From: Thermofilum sp.
Lineage (GTDB): Archaea > Thermoproteota > Thermoprotei > Thermofilales > Thermofilaceae
Length of the DNA stretch: 7,576 nt
Direction: 5' to 3'
NCBI GenBank assembly: GCA_020832965.1
Contig: JAJHRM010000118.1
Location: 1-7,576, forward strand
Positions 1 through 5,645 of the stretch are shown in pieces (position 1 is the first letter of the stretch; each line of letters opens with the position of its first letter). Below the pieces are notes generated by a model, which made no database searches, had not been told where the DNA came from, and saw only the letters and a program-made list of their open reading frames with translations. The position numbers and the translations under genes were made by a program.

Positions 1-20
1 ATAAGGAGGACGCCCCGAGA

Positions 21-239
21 ATGATCAGCCTCTTCAAAAACCTCAACTCCGAGGTCTTCAGGATAGATGAAAAGAGGACATGTGTGAGGTACGTTGGACC
101 CCCAGGCCTCGTAGCGAGGATAATCGCGCACCCCATCTCAAGCACGATCAGGCAGGCAGACATTAACCACTTCATGGCGGAGGTGCTTGAGAAGCTCAAA
201 AGCTACAGTGTCGAAATCCGGCTCGCAGGGGTGTACTAG
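21..239 (+). CDS. Small hypothetical protein, 72 aa
   Basis: I do not recognise this protein. It has no signal peptide or membrane segment. It carries a central stretch with a PPG turn and the hydrophobic run LVARIIAHPI, then a likely amphipathic helix (about residues 45-62, HFMAEVLEKLKSY) and a strand-like end (VEIRLAGVY). This alternation would suit a small alpha/beta fold, but that is a guess. A GGAGG at 5-9 lies 11 bases before the ATG, a usable though slightly distant ribosome binding site. The frame is also open to the window edge, so the true start may lie upstream. The next small frame begins 19 bases after its stop and could be a separate gene or the rest of the same gene after a frameshift. 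It runs toward the hyp operon, tail to tail. Confidence 0.5.
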   Translation: MISLFKNLNSEVFRIDEKRTCVRYVGPPGLVARIIAHPISSTIRQADINHFMAEVLEKLKSYSVEIRLAGVY

Positions 240-258
240 GGCCTCGCGCGCCTACGGC

Positions 259-360
259 ATGCCGTGGGACTATCCAGTGGAGCTACACGTATACGAGGAA
301 GAGGAGTGCAGGGAGGCGCTGAAGCGCGTGAAGCACGTGGAGATAATCCCCGGGCGCTAG
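259..360 (+). CDS. Very small hypothetical protein or frameshifted C-terminal piece, 33 aa
   Basis: This 33-codon ATG frame starts MPWDYPVELHVYEEEE and ends HVEIIPGR. The predicted order is a strand (PVELHVY), an acidic-to-basic amphipathic helix (EEEECREALKRVK) and a strand (HVEIIP), which looks like real protein rather than random translation. No good ribosome binding site precedes the ATG. The reading frame is open upstream through the end of the preceding 72-aa gene, which lies in a different frame. So this may be the C-terminal part of one longer ancestral gene, separated by a frameshift near the CGCGCG at 245-250. The family is unknown. The stop codon lies inside the hairpin and repeat at 350-374. 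Confidence 0.4.
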   Translation: MPWDYPVELHVYEEEECREALKRVKHVEIIPGR

Positions 361-374
361 AGCGCCGGGCGCTA
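350..374. terminator. GC-rich hairpin and tandem 10-bp repeat between convergent genes
   Basis: CCGGGCGCTA occurs at 350-359 and again at 365-374, a 15-base period. Between and over the copies, GGCGC (353-357) and GCGCC (362-366) form a 5-bp stem with a TAGA loop. The site sits between the stop of the 33-aa frame and the stop of the hypB-like gene that reads toward it. A role in ending transcription from both sides is inferred from position only. There is no adjacent T-run, and archaeal termination often relies on T-runs rather than hairpins. Confidence 0.35.
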
Positions 375-384
375 CCCCGCCTTC

Positions 385-1149
385 TCAGGGGAGCCTTCGC
401 GGGGAGCTCCTAGCGCCCGACTCGAGGAGGGATCTAACCCTCTCAACAACTCCCCCGAGGCTTGGTAGCAGCGCTTTCGCGAGGCTGCCCCTGTCGCCCT
501 CGATCCTCGGGAGCTCCTCGAGGAACGGCAGGCAGCCGACGGGCTCCACGCCTATGAACGCCTTCACCTCGTCGCTGCTGCTGCACATGTTGGCGACTAC
601 GCCCAGCGTCTCCACACCCTCCTGCCTCAGGAAGTCAAGGATCCTCCTCGTCGAGACAATGCTCATCCTGTCGCAAGTCGATACGACCAGGACCCTCGCC
701 CCCCTGCAGAGGCGTAGGATCTCAAGCAGCGTGTCCGAGAGCCCGGGGGGTGTGTCCACCACGAGCACCCTCCCACCCCACCGGGTTACAGCGAGCAGCT
801 CCCTGAGCGCCTCAACGCTCTCGCGCCCACGCAGCGGTAGGGCCCTGTCCTTGGAGTAGAAGGCTATGCTCATGAACTCAAGGTTCGGCTCCACGCCCAC
901 GGGCAAAACCCCCCTTTCCTCCCTCGGCGTTACGCTTTCGACTTCGACCCCCAGCATGACGTGGGTGGTGGGGTTCGTGAAGTCTGAGTCCAGGAGGCTC
1001 GTCGGGACCCCCGCGCGCGCCAATCCGAGCGAGAGGCCCACCGAGACCGTTGTCTTCCCCACTCCCCCCTTCGGGCTGGCCACCGGGACGACGAGCCGGA
1101 AGCCCCCCAGCCTCTCCCTCACCAGCGGGACGCGGAAGTCCTGCTTCAC
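385..1149 (-). CDS. hypB: Mrp/MinD-type ATPase, archaeal HypB for hydrogenase nickel insertion
   Basis: A 254-aa SIMIBI-class P-loop ATPase. The deviant Walker A motif KGGVGKTT is at residues 27-34 (signature Lys27, P-loop Lys32), a DSD switch at 54-56, and the Walker B/switch II sequence VLVVDTPPG around Asp132. The order and wording match the Mrp/MinD family. The CxxC pair used by Mrp/NBP35 iron-sulfur carriers is absent: the C-terminal half has only isolated cysteines (159, 189, 206). It directly follows hypA with the two stop/start codons abutting (TGA then GTG), and AGGGTGG at 1155-1161 is its ribosome binding site. From established work, Thermococcus HypB is a Mrp/MinD ATPase that binds HypA and regulates nickel transfer to [NiFe] hydrogenase. 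Gene context makes the same cytoplasmic role likely here. A general Mrp-like scaffold is the alternative. Confidence 0.8.
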   Translation of the reverse strand: MKQDFRVPLVRERLGGFRLVVPVASPKGGVGKTTVSVGLSLGLARAGVPTSLLDSDFTNPTTHVMLGVEVESVTPREERGVLPVGVEPNLEFMSIAFYSKDRALPLRGRESVEALRELLAVTRWGGRVLVVDTPPGLSDTLLEILRLCRGARVLVVSTCDRMSIVSTRRILDFLRQEGVETLGVVANMCSSSDEVKAFIGVEPVGCLPFLEELPRIEGDRGSLAKALLPSLGGVVERVRSLLESGARSSPRRLP

Positions 1150-1545
1150 TCAAGCCACCCTGACCTCCACCCCCCTCCCCCTCACGATCTCGAAGTCTCT
1201 GCTCCCACACCTGGGGCAAGAGTAGTACGAGTGGACGACCTCGGGCACGAAGTGGACAGCCTCCCGGAACTCCTCCCCAAGCCCCCACTCCCCAAGCCTC
1301 CACTCGTGGCCGCAAGCCCTACACCTGAAAACAGCCTCCTCCCGCGTGACCCTGACGCACTCGACGCTGACCCCCCTCCCCTCCCGCAGCGAGCCCAGGA
1401 GCTCCTCAAGGGCAAGCCTAAACACCTCCTCATCCACGCCCTGAAGCTCCCCCAAAACAACCTCCACACACCCAACCCTCCCGCTCTCCGCCGCCAGCTC
1501 CTCAACAGCCTTAACGACGGCCTCCGCAAGCGCCCACTCATGCAT
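1150..1545 (-). CDS. hypA: HypA, hydrogenase nickel-insertion metallochaperone
   Basis: A 131-aa protein starting MHEWALAEAVV. The N-terminal Met-His-Glu is the conserved nickel-binding start of HypA, which fixes the start at 1545 although the frame is open 40 codons further upstream. The zinc-binding domain has two CxxC pairs, CRAC (75-78) and CPRC (110-113), separated by a 31-residue insert with His98 and His105, a long spacer as in archaeal HypA. The tail EIVRGRGVEVRV is typical of the family. Known role: HypA takes up Ni(II), partners with HypB and delivers nickel to the large subunit of [NiFe] hydrogenase. A GGGTG lies 8 bases upstream of the ATG. It is the first gene of a two-gene operon with the Mrp-type hypB. 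No hydrogenase subunit or other hyp gene lies in the window. Confidence 0.93.
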   Translation of the reverse strand: MHEWALAEAVVKAVEELAAESGRVGCVEVVLGELQGVDEEVFRLALEELLGSLREGRGVSVECVRVTREEAVFRCRACGHEWRLGEWGLGEEFREAVHFVPEVVHSYYSCPRCGSRDFEIVRGRGVEVRVA

Positions 1546-1606
1546 AAGCAACACCCTAAATATGCCCAAACGCAGGCATGCAGCAAGGGGAATCGTACAG
1601 CTCGTT

Positions 1607-1619
1607 ATATTAAATTTTC
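1607..1619 (-). promoter_or_regulatory. Probable TATA/BRE promoter of the hypA-hypB operon
   Basis: Read on the minus strand, GAAAA (1615-1619) followed by TTTAATAT (1607-1614) matches an archaeal BRE plus TATA box. Transcription would start about 25 bases on, near 1583, giving a leader of roughly 40 bases before the hypA ATG. Just upstream on the minus strand is GCGCTTAA (1623-1630), an 8-mer that recurs upstream of the thermopsin-family gene. Confidence 0.5.
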
Positions 1620-1629
1620 TTTTTAAGCG

Positions 1630-1766
1630 CGCACTAGCTCTTGAGAATGGTAGTGGACCAGCCATCTGATGGGAAAGGCGATGAGGGAAATTCCGGAGGA
1701 AGACTTCAGGCAGGTGGCTTACTAAAAGAAAAATAGCAGGGTGAAGGAAAAACGAAAGGATTCAGC
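1630..1766. other. Interval between hypA promoter and cas6 remnant, with short open remnants
   Basis: I see no convincing gene here. Two short frames look mildly protein-like: 1647-1736 (29 codons, MVVDQPSDGKG, in the same frame as the cas6 remnant but closed by TAG) and 1669-1725 (18 codons, ending EDFRQVAY). Either could be a decayed gene end. The stretch after about 1690 is A-rich on the plus strand, unlike the GC-rich hyp operon. It contains the first copy of the 14-bp repeat. Confidence 0.3.
1726..1739 (+). repeat. 14-bp direct repeat, copy 1
   Basis: AAGAAAAATAGCAG at 1726-1739 recurs exactly at 3410-3423. The two copies bracket about 1.7 kb with the cas6 remnant, the coiled-coil gene and the secreted-domain fragment. 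The A-run makes chance similarity easier, so its significance is uncertain. Confidence 0.45.
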
Positions 1767-2263
1767 GTGCGCCTCAAGAATATTCACGGTTTGGAGGAAT
1801 TAAAAAATGATGTGCCTCAAGGGAATGAGGTGTATCTATTGTCTTTCACAGACGAGGTGTCTGGCCTCGTCTTCGAATATCCACCAATAACAAGTGTAGA
1901 AGATTTACAAAAATACATAAGAATAGACACTAGCCATCCTAGAGAACATTTCTCGCGTTTCCGCGTGCGCTACGACCTCACGGGCGAGAGCTTCCCGAAG
2001 CCAGGCGAGCTAGCCGACAAGGTCTACGTCAGCGGCTTGGAGGTCAGGACGCTGAGGATGGAGACCTCCAAGCCTGCGCCAAACGGCTTCACGGCTGGGT
2101 CAGACTGAGGTTCAGGAAGAACGCTTCTCAGAGCGACAAGAAGCTCATAGCCGGGCTCCTGAAGTTCAGAGAAATCACCAATGTTGGCGGGAACAGGACC
2201 GCGGGTTACGGGGTGATAAGTGTGTCCGGGTTGGCGAGCGCTGAAAGAAGCGCTAGCGAGTGA
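1767..2263 (+). pseudogene. cas6: Cas6-like CRISPR RNA endoribonuclease, frameshifted and probably N-terminally truncated
   Basis: The first frame (GTG 1767 to TGA 2108, 113 codons) ends right after PAPNGFTAG. A second frame continues from about 2099 to TGA 2263 and reads VRLRFRKN, then ITNVGGNRTAGYGVI. If one G is restored near 2093-2094, the joint reads GFTGWVRLRF, the usual sequence before the last ferredoxin-like half of Cas6, followed by the glycine-rich loop (G-G-N-R-T-A-G-Y-G) that binds crRNA. Joined length is about 165 aa against roughly 240-280 for the family, so the N-terminal domain seems missing or replaced. The first 60 codons are AT-rich and the rest GC-rich, suggesting a composite. 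No CRISPR array or other cas gene is in the window. Processing of CRISPR transcripts is the family role; activity here is doubtful. A sequencing error is the main alternative to true decay. Confidence 0.6.
2237..2254. repeat. Inverted repeat upstream of coiled-coil gene
   Basis: AGCGCT at 2237-2242 and AGCGCT at 2249-2254 pair with each other (the 6-mer is self-complementary) around the loop GAAAGA. It lies in the last codons of the cas6 remnant and 10 bases before the TATA box of the next gene. It could be an operator or just a short GC stem. Confidence 0.3.
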
Positions 2264-2271
2264 TTTAAATA
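2264..2271 (+). promoter_or_regulatory. Probable TATA box of the coiled-coil gene
   Basis: TTTAAATA at 2264-2271, directly after the stop of the cas6 remnant, is a good archaeal TATA box. It predicts a start near 2293 and a leader of about 30 bases to the ATG at 2325. A second AT-rich candidate, CTTATAATG (2281-2289), would give a shorter leader. Confidence 0.5.
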
Positions 2272-2302
2272 CGAGCAACACTTATAATGCTTTTTAGCTA
2301 TT

Positions 2303-2320
2303 GCACCTTGGCAATGGTGC
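2303..2320 (+). promoter_or_regulatory. Leader hairpin covering the GGTG ribosome binding site
   Basis: GCACC (2303-2307) and GGTGC (2316-2320) can pair across an 8-base loop. The right arm contains the GGTG (2316-2319) that lies 5 bases before the ATG at 2325, so folding would hide the ribosome binding site. A stem of only 5 bp at high growth temperature may be marginal. Confidence 0.3.
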
Positions 2321-2324
2321 CTCG

Positions 2325-2849
2325 ATGTCCACCTCAGTAGCCGTCGAGCGGCTGATTTCAAGGGCCCTAGAGGAGGCAGTGTCGAGGATAGTTAGGAAGG
2401 TCTCCGAGGGGAAGAAGCTGAGCGATAGGGAGGTCACCGTGCTCGTGATGAGCCTGATGGTGAGGAGGTTTGACGACCTAAAAGAATACGCCGATGAGAG
2501 GTTCAATGACCTGAGGGGGTACGTTGATAAGGGGTTCGAGGACCTCAAACTCTACGTTGATAGAAGGTTTGATGATTTTAAGGCGTATATTGATGGCAGG
2601 TTTAACGCTGTTGATAGGAGGTTCGAAGCCATTGTCAAGAGGTTCGAATCCGTTGAGAAGAGGATTGATGGTCTTGAAAAGAGGATCGACTCTCTCGAGA
2701 GTAGGCTGAACGTTGTCCACAGCGAAGTTTCCTCAATAAAGACGGATATAATAAAGATGATGAGGGAGCTTCTGGAGAAAGCTATGGAGAGGGGAGAAGC
2801 TAAACCGCTGGATAGGCTTGCTGGACCAAGCGGAACTCTTAAAACTTAG
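2325..2849 (+). CDS. Coiled-coil protein with 11-residue then 7-residue repeats
   Basis: A 174-aa protein. Start 2325 is preferred over TTG 2301 because GGTG precedes it by 5 bases. Residues 1-47 form a helical head (LISRALEEAVSRIV; VTVLVMSLMV). Residues 48-91 are four 11-residue repeats of the form RFDDLKxYxDx. Residues 92 to about 147 are eight 7-residue repeats (RFNAVDR, RFEAIVK, RFESVEK, RIDGLEK, RIDSLES and so on), a regular coiled coil. The last 27 residues are charged and then Pro/Gly-containing. No signal peptide or transmembrane helix is evident. Similar heads and coiled coils occur in crenarchaeal proteins that continue into a PDDEXK-type nuclease domain (DUF3782-like, from memory). 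Here that domain is absent, so this is either a stand-alone coiled coil or a truncated relative. Function unknown; oligomerisation or scaffolding is likely from the repeats. Confidence 0.75.
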   Translation: MSTSVAVERLISRALEEAVSRIVRKVSEGKKLSDREVTVLVMSLMVRRFDDLKEYADERFNDLRGYVDKGFEDLKLYVDRRFDDFKAYIDGRFNAVDRRFEAIVKRFESVEKRIDGLEKRIDSLESRLNVVHSEVSSIKTDIIKMMRELLEKAMERGEAKPLDRLAGPSGTLKT

Positions 2850-2888
2850 CGCGGCGCGCGCTGTCGAAGCACACGGCTTTTATGTGCA

Positions 2889-2991
2889 CGCAGATGTGCG
2901 GGCCGCTTCGAGCGGTTCATGCGCGCTCCTACATCATGCCCTTCTCTCTGGCATCTGAGCACCTCTCTCCGAGGTGTACATGGGCTCTGCG
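2889..2991 (+). other. Hairpin-rich stretch, possible structured RNA
   Basis: CGCAGA (2889-2894) can pair with TCTGCG (2986-2991) to close a 103-base segment. Inside are an 8-bp stem, GGGCCGCT (2900-2907) with AGCGGTTC (2911-2918, two G-U pairs, TCG loop); ATGCC (2936-2940) with GGCAT (2950-2954); and CACCTC (2960-2965) with GAGGTG (2971-2976). An alternative stem, GATGT (2893-2897) with ACATC (2931-2935), encloses the first hairpin. The stretch is GC-rich between AT-richer neighbours and does not look coding. A TATA-like CTTTTATG lies at 2877-2884. It does not fit a tRNA cloverleaf. Calling it an RNA gene is speculative. Confidence 0.25.
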
Positions 2992-3409
2992 CCTCGTAGC
3001 TTACAAGGTATGTTTTAGGAGACCATCATTTGAGGTCAGGAGCATCAGAGTGGTTGATCACAATGGTTATCCATCCCTTAAAATCCTCCTCAGTACAAGT
3101 GCATATCCTATTACTTTCCATCTTCTCACGCCAGAGGGTGAGGAGATAGGCTCATACACTGTTGAGAAGTCAGAGGAAGCAGTATACCTGGATTTACCTG
3201 GTCCGAGTACCAACATAATCGGACCGAAAACATATTGTATAAAAGCATTTTATGAGGATTTGCTACCATTGGATTATAACACCACGATAAAAGGGTCACA
3301 GGCATATCTAAAGATCGTGAATGTCACGACAAGAGCAGAGCCTTCTGGCTTAAGGGCAAATATTATTGCAGAAGTTGAGAACATGGGAGACGTTCCTCTA
3401 TACCTGAAC

Positions 3410-3423
3410 AAGAAAAATAGCAG
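3410..3423 (+). repeat. 14-bp direct repeat, copy 2
   Basis: This is the second copy of AAGAAAAATAGCAG (the first is at 1726-1739). It lies exactly where the secreted-domain fragment stops looking like its family and is followed at once by ACGCGCGCTG, so it may mark a recombination point. Confidence 0.45.
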
Positions 3424-3455
3424 ACGCGCGCTGAATGAATCTAAAGTGACCCAGT

Positions 3456-5645
3456 TCACAGCGTTCCCGAGCCCCTCCCGTACGCATCAGAAATGAGCGA
3501 ATGAGAGTAAAAACGGCACGCGCGCCTTCTCCTTACTAGGGCTCCAGCGATTACGCCAGCAACGATTACGCTGATCGCCGCGTAGAGCCTTGTGTAGTTT
3601 GGTGTATATGCTATGCGTAGTGTGGCTGGTTTACTGACCACTAGGGTTAGTCTCGTGGCGTTCGGCTCTAGCACAATTAACCCACCTAGCTCACTGTACG
3701 CAGGCGCATTTATTGACAGTGGGCAGCCTGGTTGGAGCCAAGCTGTGTAGTTCACAGTCAATTCACCATTTACGTAAATGGGTTTGGTGGATGTTACGGT
3801 CACTAAGTACCTAGGCGACCAGGAGATGCTCAGCGCGGTTGGTGCGTTGATTAGTATGGTTCCGCTCCCAAAGTTGGGAACCAGCATGGTACCGTTGCTA
3901 AGCACGTAGTTGTGGACGGTAATGCTGAGGGCAGTGCCCGGCTCCACCCAGGCTGTGTAGTTGGTTGTAACTACACTGTTGACCACTATTGGGAGTGGCG
4001 ATTGGATGCTCACTAGGTACTGCCTCTGGTACTGGGGCCGTATGTCGTAGGTAGCGAACCACGTCCGGCTTGGCAGTATCGTTATCGAGGCATTAGTGAC
4101 CCACCGGTCGTTGAGGTGGTAGCCCTGCAGCGCATACCTCTCGTTGCTGCCCACGTAGATCAGGCTTGGAATGTTAACTGTCACCGGTTGGGTGATGTAC
4201 CCCTCGAAGGAGCGGCCGGAGACCGGGTTCCTATAGGATACGTACGTCATAGGCAGGGCAGGGACCTCGGGCTGGGGGTTGATCATGGTTGGCGTGAATG
4301 CGCCGGGCGTCATCAGGGCGGCGAATGCGCCTGGCATGGTGACGTTGATGTCGGCTGTGGCAGACTCGCCTGTGAGACCAAAGTTGTAAATGCTGGGAAG
4401 TGAGGACCACGCGCTGCCCTTCCAGTAGAGTAGCGCCAAGGTTGCGCTCAGCCTATTAAAGCGGGTCCACTCGTCACAGCAGTACCCGGCAAACACGAGT
4501 TCTGCATCCATGGGATACTTGCTGCTGCAGAGCTTGGCGCCTGTAACTTCAAAGTAAGCATCTACCGCTGGTTGGAATGGCGTAATTGTTACGTTATCGT
4601 ACCAAGCGACGATTGGGGCCCTGTACTCGCCGCACTGGATAATCACATAGCCGAAATCTACGCGGACAGCTTCACCCCTGACGTAAGCCTTCATCACCAA
4701 GTAGCCGGAAAGCGGCAGAGAGTAGGTGGTGAGCGGCGTCCCCCTCACATAGAATTCCCCCCATGTTGAATTATAGACCTTGCCGCCGCCTTTGATCGAT
4801 TGCCCGGAAAGAGCTGAAGAGGGGGTAGTGAGATTCCATAGGTTGTTCCAGATCGAGAGTAGTGACTCATTAGTCTTAAACCCGATAATATTCTGAGCCC
4901 AGTAGTATTGTTCGCGCCCATCAGCCAGTTTAACCATCACTACGGCGTTAAGCTGCAGGCTGGCACCGTCGTTAGGCGCTTCGAACCTCGACTCGCCCTC
5001 TGGGTTATAGGCACTAATCGAAGTTACATTGAAGTAACCCATTAGCTCATTCGTGATTATAGGCTGAGCTGGGAATGATGTGATGCCAACGGGCAACCCC
5101 GTTCTATTAGTCAAGTATATCTGCAAGTGATAATCTACGCTCGGTATTGGGAAGACGACTACGTAGTACTTCCCGGGCTCGTTGACGGGTATCGCTAGTA
5201 GAGAGCCGGCACGTATCACTCCGTGGTAAATCGCGGGCTCTGGCTGTCCAGCTCGCCATCCATTGAACGACGCTTGCGTAAATATAGCTAGATTGAAGAC
5301 GTGGGGGTCAGCGCTGGCTACTACTACGTAGCCAGGTGCTGCGAAAGTTACAAACCAATACGCGAATGCCCCCTGAGGTGGCTGAACTATCGCGTAGGCA
5401 TGGGTGGCAATGTTTTCACGCGTAGGACTTCGCATGGCTGCGGAGGTGCCATTAACTAGAATCCTGCCATTACTCGTAGCTATCGTTGAGGATGGGAGCG
5501 GTGGTGGTCCCCCATGGACGGACTCTATGGCGTTTCGTTGCAAGCTTGGCTCTCGCGCTTCCCGCACGCTCGCTTGCTGCGCAACGGATGCCATCAGCAA
5601 GGCAATAATTGCTATGCTAGCTACTGCCAGTGCTCTCCGATTCAC
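3456..5645 (-). CDS. Thermopsin-family (peptidase A5-like) secreted, membrane-anchored protein
   Basis: 729 aa. Residues 1-24 are a signal peptide (NRR, then a hydrophobic run to MASVAQQA). Residues about 185-440 carry thermopsin hallmarks: PVGITSF, ELMGYFNVTSISAYNP, GASLQLNAVVMV, then YYWAQNIIGF and IWNNLWNLT. Two tandem beta repeats of about 70 residues follow, at 543-612 and 613-683 (YLVSIQSPLPIVVN...NYTAWVEPG and YLVTVTSTKPIYVN...NYTAWLQPG). A membrane helix at about 687-704 ends in RRRR, so the protein should sit on the outer cell surface. At least twelve N-x-S/T sequons suggest glycosylation. Thermopsins are acid proteases of hyperthermophilic archaea; I cannot verify catalytic residues. 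The start is the first ATG/GTG after an in-frame stop, a GTG with only weak GCGGGG ahead. The 25 residues after RRRR look foreign and overlap the convergent fragment. Confidence 0.85.
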   Translation of the reverse strand: MNRRALAVASIAIIALLMASVAQQASVREAREPSLQRNAIESVHGGPPPLPSSTIATSNGRILVNGTSAAMRSPTRENIATHAYAIVQPPQGAFAYWFVTFAAPGYVVVASADPHVFNLAIFTQASFNGWRAGQPEPAIYHGVIRAGSLLAIPVNEPGKYYVVVFPIPSVDYHLQIYLTNRTGLPVGITSFPAQPIITNELMGYFNVTSISAYNPEGESRFEAPNDGASLQLNAVVMVKLADGREQYYWAQNIIGFKTNESLLSIWNNLWNLTTPSSALSGQSIKGGGKVYNSTWGEFYVRGTPLTTYSLPLSGYLVMKAYVRGEAVRVDFGYVIIQCGEYRAPIVAWYDNVTITPFQPAVDAYFEVTGAKLCSSKYPMDAELVFAGYCCDEWTRFNRLSATLALLYWKGSAWSSLPSIYNFGLTGESATADINVTMPGAFAALMTPGAFTPTMINPQPEVPALPMTYVSYRNPVSGRSFEGYITQPVTVNIPSLIYVGSNERYALQGYHLNDRWVTNASITILPSRTWFATYDIRPQYQRQYLVSIQSPLPIVVNSVVTTNYTAWVEPGTALSITVHNYVLSNGTMLVPNFGSGTILINAPTALSISWSPRYLVTVTSTKPIYVNGELTVNYTAWLQPGCPLSINAPAYSELGGLIVLEPNATRLTLVVSKPATLRIAYTPNYTRLYAAISVIVAGVIAGALVRRRRACRFYSHSLISDAYGRGSGTL

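Larger units (their letters stand above)
2882..3496 (+). pseudogene. Fragment of a secreted beta-sandwich protein, missing normal ends
   Basis: The open frame is 204 codons, but only about residues 42-176 (3005-3408) look like a real protein: PSFEVRSIRVVDHNGYPSLKI, then LTPEGEEIGSYTVEK, VYLDLPGPSTNI, LKIVNVTTRAEPSG and IAEVENMGDVPLYLN. This is the alternating-strand style of archaeal extracellular CARDB/fibronectin-like domains; the final VENxGDxPLYL phrase is typical of such repeats. The first 40 codons are GC-rich, Cys-rich and overlap a hairpin-rich stretch. There is no signal peptide and no plausible start at the beginning of the conserved part. After PLYLN the sequence becomes NKKNSRRAL and runs through ACGCGCGC into the antisense end of the thermopsin gene (41-base overlap). 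I infer a gene body that lost both ends. The exact family is not recognised. Confidence 0.5.

Noticed and set aside
554..1225. Two long plus-strand open frames opposite hypB
   Set aside because: They are Ser/Thr/Pro-rich antisense shadows of a gene with clear Walker motifs.
878..1315. 145-codon minus-strand open frame across the hypA/hypB junction
   Set aside because: It is a Gly/Arg/Pro-rich shadow of two clearly identified genes in other frames, a common product of GC-rich DNA.
1586..1665. N-terminal extension of HypA to 1665
   Set aside because: The extra 40 residues have no family match, overlap the promoter, and the MHEW nickel-binding start must be N-terminal.
1740..1770. Purine-rich stretch before the cas6 remnant as a CRISPR repeat
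   Set aside because: It occurs once, has no spacer-sized repetition, and nothing like it recurs in the window.
2639..2651. GGTTCGAATCC, an exact tRNA T-arm consensus
   Set aside because: It lies inside the 7-residue repeats of the coiled-coil gene, encoding part of KRFESV. No acceptor, D or anticodon arm surrounds it.
2755..2775. ATGATGA resembling a C box of a C/D guide RNA
   Set aside because: It is within the coiled-coil coding sequence and no D box (CTGA) is suitably spaced.
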